A model generated the notes under the pieces. The model was not told the DNA's origin and ran no database searches. It saw only the letters and a list, made by a program, of their open reading frames with translations. DNA of 64,000 bases from contig JAJOZX010003216.1 in assembly GCA_023014485.1 (NCBI GenBank), positions 372,001-436,000 of the forward strand, given 5' to 3'. This document shows, in pieces, positions 57,362 through 64,000 of this stretch. A program made the translations under genes and the position numbers. The DNA is from Bathynomus jamesi (taxonomy: Eukaryota > Arthropoda > Malacostraca > Isopoda > Cirolanidae). Numbering within the stretch: the stretch's first letter is position 1; each line of letters opens with the position of its first letter.

Positions 57362-59270
57362 GGTCATTCCATGTCAAATCACACACCAAAAATGTGAACC
57401 ATCTCCGATTTTGTTTATACTTAGTACACTTAAGGACCCTTATGAGAAATGTAGTTACCCAAAATTTCACACCTCTGTGACCTCAGGGTGCCGACATATG
57501 AGGTCATGAAAGTTGACCTTTTGACCAGATTTTTTTTAAAATTTAATATATCTAAATTGTCATATCTTGGCTTCTACTGGACTGATTTACTTCATTTTTG
57601 TGTCATTTTAAAGCTTGAAACGAGTAGAATCTTTTGTCTATTTTGAAATATATATCATAAATGATTCATAAAAAAGTTATAGAAGTTGGAAATATTTGAA
57701 CTTGAATAAAAGAAATATCTTCTCCGATTTTTTAAATATTTTGTCCCAAGGTACCTCTATCCAAGCACAACATTGTGTAAAAATTTCATTATTCTCTGGC
57801 AAATACTTTAGAAAATATAGCACTTTCAGTGTAACAAATTTTTTTTAAAAATATAAAAAAATGACAAAGTGAAAAATTGTTGCTATTCCTATGAAAAATT
57901 ATGTGGAGTAACTTTTTATTTGAAAGTATATAGAGCATTATGACAAATAAAATAACTAATTTGAAGCTTTAAATTTGGCACCTACGGTATAGGTGTACCT
58001 ATTTTTGTCTATGTTGGGGAGATTTTTTCAAAAAATTTCCAAACATATATAAAAACTAATTAATTTGTTTTGAGTGTGGTACTTTCTAGTAATTTTAGCA
58101 TTTATTCTAGAAGAATAACATGTTTGAATTTATTTGAATTGAATTTAATATTATTTTCATCAGCCCAGTTGAAGAGAGACATCTTGCCTTGTAAAATTTT
58201 GTGATCCCCTTTAGTTGTTGTTAATCTGTGAAAATAATTAAAGTTTGTTTCATAAAGAAAAATTAGACTAAATCTGAAATTAAATAGAGAAATTATGAAA
58301 GCGAATTGCTAGTGATTACATTAAATTATTGGTATATAGCATGGGTTAGATGGTTGTTAATTTGAAAATTCTAAATTTAAATAGGTATTTTAGGTTATCT
58401 TTCTTTGAAGTAATTCTTTATGAGATTTAGAGACTTGGTACGTCTTCTTTTACTAAATTGTACACTTGCCCATTTCTCGTCATTACATTGACTTTTCTGA
58501 TGACACATTGTTTAGGCCTTAATGAGGCAAATTTACTATTTAAATCCAATTTTCATCCTTGGGTACTTATTTTTAAAGGCCTCATATGCCTCTTTCAAGT
58601 TACAGAGAAGGAGGTGCTTCTGTTTATGTTCCCTTTGACCTTGTTCGTTAATAACACTCACAAAATCTTTTTTACCCGGCATTAATCTACTGTTTTCATT
58701 TAAATAAATTTTTTTTAACTGAATCTTCTATTCCCATTTCCAGAACTTTCCCAGATTTTGGATTTGGTAGTATTGAATTCTTGGCATATTTTTCTTATAC
58801 TCCAGCTTTTGGGCAGAACTGTTAAAATTTTAATTTTTTCACTTTTAGTGCTTCAATCATTAAATTTTTCTTTTAGCTGGTCTAAAATTTCTTTATAATC
58901 CTTTTCCTCCTGTGATGTTTCTTCCTCTTCAACTATAGTTTTCCCACTAGCAGCTTCTATTTTTCTTTTGAACGTATCTTTAACTTATTTAAATTTTTTC
59001 AGTCCATATGCCTTTTGAGTATCTAATTTTTGTTTTTTTAACTGGACTCTCTCCTATTTCTTTTAATGAACTATTCAGCGTTGCTAATTCACAATTTACT
59101 GTTCGAGATGCTGAACTTGAGCCTGACCCTGATGACACAAGTTCAAGTGGTCTTTCAGATTATTTCAGGTGGAACTACTCTTAGTCACTTAGTTCGCCAT
59201 TTCCCTTGATGCTCATTGAAAGGATCGGCACATTTTCTTTTTAAATTAAGTGAATCCATTTCAAAATTTC
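57362..59270 (-). mobile_element. Degenerate DNA transposon (MPGKKDFVSV family)
   Basis: Left end GGGTCATTCCATGTCAAATC at 57362. Minus-strand coding is recognisable at about 59240 (KKKCADPFNEHQGKWRTK, a Cys-rich N-terminus) and at about 58690-58440 (MPGKKDFVSVINEQGQREHK, LLLCNLKEAYEAFKNKYPRM, KIGFK, stop, SKFASLRPKQCVIRKV). The blocks match an uncharacterised repeat-encoded protein family I have seen in arthropods and cnidarians. The middle and end (57380-58400) are too decayed to read. Right terminus not located. Confidence 0.55.
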
Positions 59271-59289
59271 CTAATTGAAATAGAATAGG

Positions 59290-62275
59290 TACCTGGCTAG
59301 GAATTTCTGAATATATTATATGAAAATGAAAATGAAAAGGTTTATTGGCAGACTATAGTCCATATGACAAATATTATTAATACAATGACAGTTCATACAC
59401 TAAGGATAAAAATATATACAATTGATTAGAAATAATACTGCACTGTCGAAGTTAAGTGGAGCTACAGACAGACGTTTTTGTAACAAAAAGTCCATAGCTT
59501 AGAGGATAAATGGCAGGACTCATGGATAGCTTGGATGATCGGGTTGGTTGATTTTTTAATTCTTTGCATTAGACTGTGTTGAGCATGTCTTGTTACCTCC
59601 GGGAAGCTCGGAACATTGCGGGTTGCAAACATTTGCGAAGCTGAGCATCTCGGGGGTAATTTATGTAAGAGTCTAAACGACCTGTTGTACAGCAAATTTA
59701 GGGTTCTGCCAGAACCTTTTTTATAATTCACCCAGAGTTGCTGACCGTATATATTACTGCAGAAAGTACGAAAGAGTGTGTCTTTAGCTTCACTTGTACA
59801 GAAACGAAAGTTCCTTATGGTCATATTCGCTTTAGCACACAGGCTTTGAGATTGTTTTCTTATATCCGAGTCATCACTCAAGGAGCTGGTAATAGTTTGA
59901 CCCAAATACTTAAACTCTTGTACTTCCTCAATTACTTCACCATTCATTTTAAACCTTATATCAGCTGGCTGATTACAGCTTTTAGGATGAAATTGCATAA
60001 TCTTAGTTTTTGTCACATTAAAAAGAATATCATGTTTCTGCGAATACACTTCGCAGACTTTTAGTAGCCGATCCAGACCTTTAACAGAGGGACTTATTAA
60101 CACCATATCATCGGCATAAACTAAGTTATTTATCCTTGTGTTATCTATACAACATCCTACTGTTGCCTCATTAAGTGAAGCAATTAATCCGTCAATATAC
60201 ACATTAAACAGCATAGGGGAGAGCAAGGAGCCTTGTCTCACCCCACAAGAGGAGCCAAAACACTCGGATAGTACATTGCCCCACCTAACAGTGAAAGATT
60301 GGTGGGAATACCAAAATTTCAATAAATTTAATATGTACATGGGAACCTTCCTGTCTTCTAGTTTTGCAAATAAAATATTGTGGTTCACCCTATCATATGC
60401 CTTACTTATATCAAGGAAACAGCTATAAATGGTTGAATTACTGTCAATGTATTTAGATATTGTTTCTTTAAGTACATAGATACACAGGTCAGTTGAGTGG
60501 GACCTTTTAAAGCCAAACTGATTAGGAGATGTCCATAGGAAATCATTTAATCGGAGTAACAAGTGTTTTTCTAGTAGTTTCGAGAAGCAGGAAGCGACAG
60601 CAATAGGCCTGTAATTATTGCTGGACAGAATGTCTCCATACTTATTTTTGACTAGGGGCAAGATATATACCCTCATGAACTCTGCAGGGATATAGCTATG
60701 AGCAAGCATGGCTGATAGGAGCAATGATATATGCAGACATACTACGTCATTTGCATATTTTAAGTGCTCATTCGATAAGTCATCTACCCCTGACGCAGAA
60801 CCAGTCTTTAACTCTTTAATTAACCTCTTTACTTCAGAAAATGATATCAAAATATTTTCCCTTGTCCCTCCCACAATCGTTTCGCTGCAATCTATCTTAA
60901 GATTATCCCTACTCACACTATTAAGAATGTTAGAGTAGTGGTTTTTCCACAGCTTTGCAATTTCATCATCCCCCGACACCTCATCGATTGTCAGAGGGAG
61001 GACATTTTTGACACCCGTTTGATTCTTAACAAATTTCCAAAATTTGTTGTTATCGTTATTTATGCGAGCTTCACAGGCTTTTGATGCTCGAATAGACTCT
61101 TCTTCCTGTTTACATCGCCTTATGGCCGCCTTATACTGACCCCGACTTCTACACATATTTATGTATACTGGTCCTAATCTGGGTCTACCATGAAAGCACC
61201 ACAAATCGTAGGCGTCTTTCGATTCCCTCTTCAGGGGGGCAATAAAATCATTCCATCCAGGAATAACCTTAGTATGATAGTTGTAAGATTTAATCAAGGG
61301 GCTTCCTGCTTCTTTTAACAGGGATATTATCTTACTATAATACCTATCTATGAGTTTACAGTGAGAATCATTTGAGCAAGGATTATTACAGCCAAGGTGC
61401 AAAATTTCTAAATTATTAAAGAGGTGACATGTTCTGTCTTTGTATTCTATTCTCTGCTGCATATTAACATTGGACCAATTGACGTGATTATTCTTACCTA
61501 TTGAGTTCTTGTTAAGTCGTGTTGCGCATAAATTGGTAACGTTAATTAATATTTGTAATGGTCTATGATCAGAAAGAAGGAAATCATGCAAAATATGAAC
61601 TCTAACAATTCGATCCTTTAGATTATTACTAGTGAGACAATGATCAATCCACCTGGTGGTACCACTCATATCGCTAACGTATATAAAATTACCACTGGCT
61701 ACCCCTAATACATCTACATCACTTATACTTAAATTGGCCGACTCGCACATGTTACCCAATTCTCCAAAGAATTCCAAGTTCACATGTGCGTTAAAGTCCC
61801 CCATTATTATACAGTGAGAATATTTGGGGTTATCTGATAATGACTTAATTTTGTACAGCAAATCAATGTATTCATCTAGATTACTGCCGTTGTTGTATGG
61901 TAAATAGCAGTTTACAATTAATATGCAATCATTGTTCACTTGTAATTCAATGCCTAACAACCTTACGTTATTGCTTGTTAAAAATCTTATATGTTTTGAC
62001 AAATTTTTCCTTAATAAGAAAGCAACACCACCAAAAGGCCTACTGTACATTAATTCATCTGACAAGTCTACTGCTGATGATGCATGGTACATAAAGTCAT
62101 CATGGATGGTAGAGAGGAATTTTAGCTCTTGCTTAGGTAGCCAGTGCTCCTGCAGGAGTATCAAATCTGCACTGTCGCAGATTTTATGAACATCTACAGT
62201 TGAATTCCTCACTAACCTTACATTATATGAGACTATTTTCAACAAGTTATCCGCCATGACTGATAGAAAATTTAT
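59290..62275 (-). mobile_element. LINE with intact ORF2
   Basis: Minus-strand element: a short leader (62275-62258), one long open frame (62257-59462), a 3' untranslated region of about 130 bases ending GGCAATAAACC-like and a (CATTTT)n tail at 59320-59340. No ORF1 precedes it, so it is either 5'-truncated just upstream of ORF2 or from an ORF2-only family. Confidence 0.88.
59462..62257 (-). CDS. LINE ORF2: AP endonuclease and reverse transcriptase, intact
   Basis: 931 codons from MADNLLKIVSYNVRLVRNST without a stop (the frame is open 22 codons further upstream, but that part is repeat-like Ile-rich sequence). AP-endonuclease: IVSYN, LILLQEHWLP, CHPF-like PFGGVAFLL, NCYLPYNN, IIMGDFNAHVN, WIDHCLTSN, LLSDHRPLQ. 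RT: SASGVDDLSNEHLKYA, ILPLVKNKYGDILSSNNYRP, QFGFKRSHSTDLCIYVL, CFLDISKAYDRVNHNI (motif A), GVRQGSLLSPMLFNVYIDGL, NLVYADDMVLISPS (YADD), KTKIMQFHP, FKYLGQTITS. The C-terminus is basic with a few Cys. All catalytic residues I can check are present. Nickase and RT for target-primed retrotransposition; clade Jockey/CR1-like but not fixed. Confidence 0.9.
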   Translation of the reverse strand: MADNLLKIVSYNVRLVRNSTVDVHKICDSADLILLQEHWLPKQELKFLSTIHDDFMYHASSAVDLSDELMYSRPFGGVAFLLRKNLSKHIRFLTSNNVRLLGIELQVNNDCILIVNCYLPYNNGSNLDEYIDLLYKIKSLSDNPKYSHCIIMGDFNAHVNLEFFGELGNMCESANLSISDVDVLGVASGNFIYVSDMSGTTRWIDHCLTSNNLKDRIVRVHILHDFLLSDHRPLQILINVTNLCATRLNKNSIGKNNHVNWSNVNMQQRIEYKDRTCHLFNNLEILHLGCNNPCSNDSHCKLIDRYYSKIISLLKEAGSPLIKSYNYHTKVIPGWNDFIAPLKRESKDAYDLWCFHGRPRLGPVYINMCRSRGQYKAAIRRCKQEEESIRASKACEARINNDNNKFWKFVKNQTGVKNVLPLTIDEVSGDDEIAKLWKNHYSNILNSVSRDNLKIDCSETIVGGTRENILISFSEVKRLIKELKTGSASGVDDLSNEHLKYANDVVCLHISLLLSAMLAHSYIPAEFMRVYILPLVKNKYGDILSSNNYRPIAVASCFSKLLEKHLLLRLNDFLWTSPNQFGFKRSHSTDLCIYVLKETISKYIDSNSTIYSCFLDISKAYDRVNHNILFAKLEDRKVPMYILNLLKFWYSHQSFTVRWGNVLSECFGSSCGVRQGSLLSPMLFNVYIDGLIASLNEATVGCCIDNTRINNLVYADDMVLISPSVKGLDRLLKVCEVYSQKHDILFNVTKTKIMQFHPKSCNQPADIRFKMNGEVIEEVQEFKYLGQTITSSLSDDSDIRKQSQSLCAKANMTIRNFRFCTSEAKDTLFRTFCSNIYGQQLWVNYKKGSGRTLNLLYNRSFRLLHKLPPRCSASQMFATRNVPSFPEVTRHAQHSLMQRIKKSTNPIIQAIHESCHLSSKLWTFCYKNVCL

Positions 62276-62310
62276 TATTAGTAAGATTATTATTATTATA
62301 CACAGTACAA

Positions 62311-64000
62311 TAGGCCTGTTCAAAAATCAATTTTTTCTTATTTTCATAGGTTTCTGTACATTTTCCCATGCTTTTTGACCTGAAAAAGCCGAAAATCACA
62401 ACTATTTTGACCTAGGATGTTGGGAAGCATTGCCGCATGGAGCTTTAAATTTTCTGCCTTGAAATCGGCCAAAGCGCAATTCCAGGGTCCCTTGAATTAT
62501 GTTTTGCACTTTAACTTTTGATCTAAACAAGATAGAGCAACAAATTAGGTATCAAATGAAAGAGCATAAAATTAATAAATAATAATAATAATAATAATAA
62601 ATAAATAATTAATAATAATAATTATCTATCATTTTTCAGGAAACAACAGAAACTCAATCAGAATCTAGAAAACCATCTACAAGTTACAACTTCACAATGG
62701 CATTAAGCAAGGAGCTGAGGGAGCTCCGTGGGCGCACAGTTGATATCTCAGAACCTCCACGTACTGTCCACAGGCAGGTGTCAACTGGGCCATCTACCAG
62801 ATCTCTCACTGAAACTTTCCTGGTTGGATACCCTTCAGCTTTTATCAGTGGTTCCCAGCTTCCCACCAACAGACAGGCTTCCAGTATTTCCTTAATCTTC
62901 AGAATTTACCGGAAAATGCAGGGAGGCCCATGGTTCAAGACCTTGCATATGAAACAGTTGAATCTATCATCCCATTCTGGCAGATGGCTAGGATCAAGAC
63001 AATGACCAAGTACAACGCAATGAAGCTCTTCATGAAACTACATGAGAAACATCGTGCTCTGGTGAAAAGCAAAGGAAGAGCAAGTAACCCTGGAGGAAAA
63101 AGAGGAGCATTTGTGCTGGAATTAGACAGCCTGTTCGATATAGGAGCTCCAGATGCAATCCAGGAAATACAGAACAACAGACTGTTATCCAGAGAGAAGA
63201 AAGATGAGGATATCAGGTTCTACGAAGACCAAAAGACTGAGAGGAAAGGTCATATGTCTGGTTATGACAAGATTTTTAAGACAAGATCCCTGCAGCAAGC
63301 AGCGAGGAATGAAAGACTGCAGTATAGACAAGAACAAGGTAAAACTAATTACTTTGAACGTCACAAAAAGTTTTAAGTTTTACTCCATTGCGATATTTAG
63401 CATGTACTTAACAATTACTGTCTTAACATGTTGTACTATTTTACAGCTGCAGCAGAACAAGAGGCAGTTGTTCATGTGGATGACATTACCTGGGGTGACT
63501 CAACTGACAACGACGCTAACACAGAGGACATGGATTACCATCAGCCTCGTCCTGGATGTTCTCACCATCAAGACACTGTGACTAGTGTGACTTTGACATT
63601 TCCAAGGAAGGTCATGGAATGTGATGTCATCTGCAATACAGCTGATCATCTTGGTTTATTAGACAATCAAGTTACTGCCATGGTTTCTGCCACCTTGAAA
63701 GCTGGAGGGGCTGATCTGGATAACTTCGTCATCTCAACCTCAACAACACGTCGCAACAGAATGCTGTCCAGGTATAATATCAGCCAGAGTCACATGTCCA
63801 AGTTTTGTGAAAACCCTCCACAGTACGCTGCCTTACACTGGGATGAAAAGTTGCTCAAAGATGTCGGGCAGTGAACTTGGAAGTACCTCAGAGACTTTAG
63901 CTGTGCTAGTGTCTGGTCCACCTTCATACACTGAAGGAAAGTTATTGGGAGTACCTGTCATCGACAATTCTTCTGGCACAGCTCAGGCTGAGACTTCAAT
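62311..64000 (+). mobile_element. hAT-like DDE transposon, runs off the window
   Basis: TAGGCCTGTTCAAAAATC at 62311 fits the TAGGGTGGTCCAAAA and TAGTGTGGACCAAAA ends of the relatives and begins immediately after LINE-flanking sequence. Coding starts near 62641. The right end is beyond 64000. Confidence 0.65.
62641..64000 (+). pseudogene. hAT-like DDE transposase, N-terminal half, with an intron
   Basis: An acceptor-like TTTTTCAG precedes 62641; the first ATG is at 62697 (MALSKELRELRGRTVD). The family block TRSLTETFLVGYPSAF...QLPTNRQ follows. A frameshift near 62878 leads to GFQYFLNLQNLPENAGRPMV, WQMARIKTMTKYNA, ELDSLFDIGAPDAI and RFYEDQKTERKGH. A 108-bp GT-AG intron (63339-63446) joins QEQ to AAAEQEAVVHVDDITWGD in frame. 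Then NQVTAMVSATLKAGGADLDN, RRNRMLSRYNISQSH and ALHWDEKLL (first Asp). A shift near 63870 gives SELGSTSETLAVLVSG and GKLLGVPVIDNSSGTAQAET. The CxxH, RW and Glu parts lie beyond the window. Confidence 0.72.

Noticed and set aside
58458..58685. Plus-strand 75-codon open frame
   Set aside because: Antisense to the readable MPGKKDFVSV/LCNLKEAY blocks of the degenerate transposon.

Overview
This is eukaryotic, metazoan DNA: genes are split by GT-AG introns and most of the window is old transposon sequence and microsatellite. The transposons (Tc1/mariner, hAT-like, Penelope-like, CR1/Jockey-type LINEs, tRNA- and 5S-derived SINEs, Helitron-like repeats) and a TATA plus TCAGT initiator in one of them suggest an arthropod. 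Crustacean or chelicerate is only a guess.

The one host gene is an orthologue of CCAR1 (cell division cycle and apoptosis regulator 1) on the + strand. Nine exons are readable between 16610 and 48937. They cover, in order, the inactive Nudix (DBC1) block, a SAP domain, a Lys/Glu-rich coiled region, the conserved block ending near 48154, a second charged region and an EF-hand-like block. The 5' exons must lie left of the window (or escaped me), and the last exons lie right of 48937. Introns of 9.9 kb and 18.0 kb hold most of the mobile elements.

Region 1-15.2 kb: a fold-back transposon (1-2033) inserted in a LINE, a palindrome of Penelope-like 3' ends (2137-3207), then a train of five DNA transposons (3233-5979, 6041-9029, 9063-10316, 10326-13016, 13486-15157). 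The first four are separated only by short TA-repeat tracts; a SINE cluster sits before the fifth. Region 15.5-16.3 kb: two tandem Helitron-like units. Intron 16.9-26.8 kb: a Tc1 relic, a Penelope relic, TA-flanked palindromes, and a three-layer nest (fold-back MITE inside LINE inside mariner). Intron 28.7-46.7 kb: three different LINEs, a Penelope palindrome with 961-bp arms, paired SINEs, a truncated mariner, a relic of the DDE transposase family and a tandem array of LINE pieces with (TC)n tails. Region 49-64 kb: CR1 with a mariner inside, a four-layer nest (transposase relic > hAT > LINE fragment > 5S SINE), a second Jockey-like copy, a degenerate DNA transposon, a LINE with one uninterrupted ORF of about 931 codons, and the start of another DDE element that runs off the end.

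The most interesting thread is one divergent transposase family present in at least five places (1-2033, 6041-9029, 10326-13016, about 39.7-41.9 kb, 62.3 kb to the end) plus a sixth fragment (51.4-54.3 kb). It has a conserved N-terminal helical domain, two Asp blocks, a C-x-x-H motif, an Arg-Trp motif and a late Glu, the layout known from hAT, P and Kolobok transposases. Terminal repeats begin TAG and two full copies sit inside TA repeats. All readings are by eye; no database search was possible.
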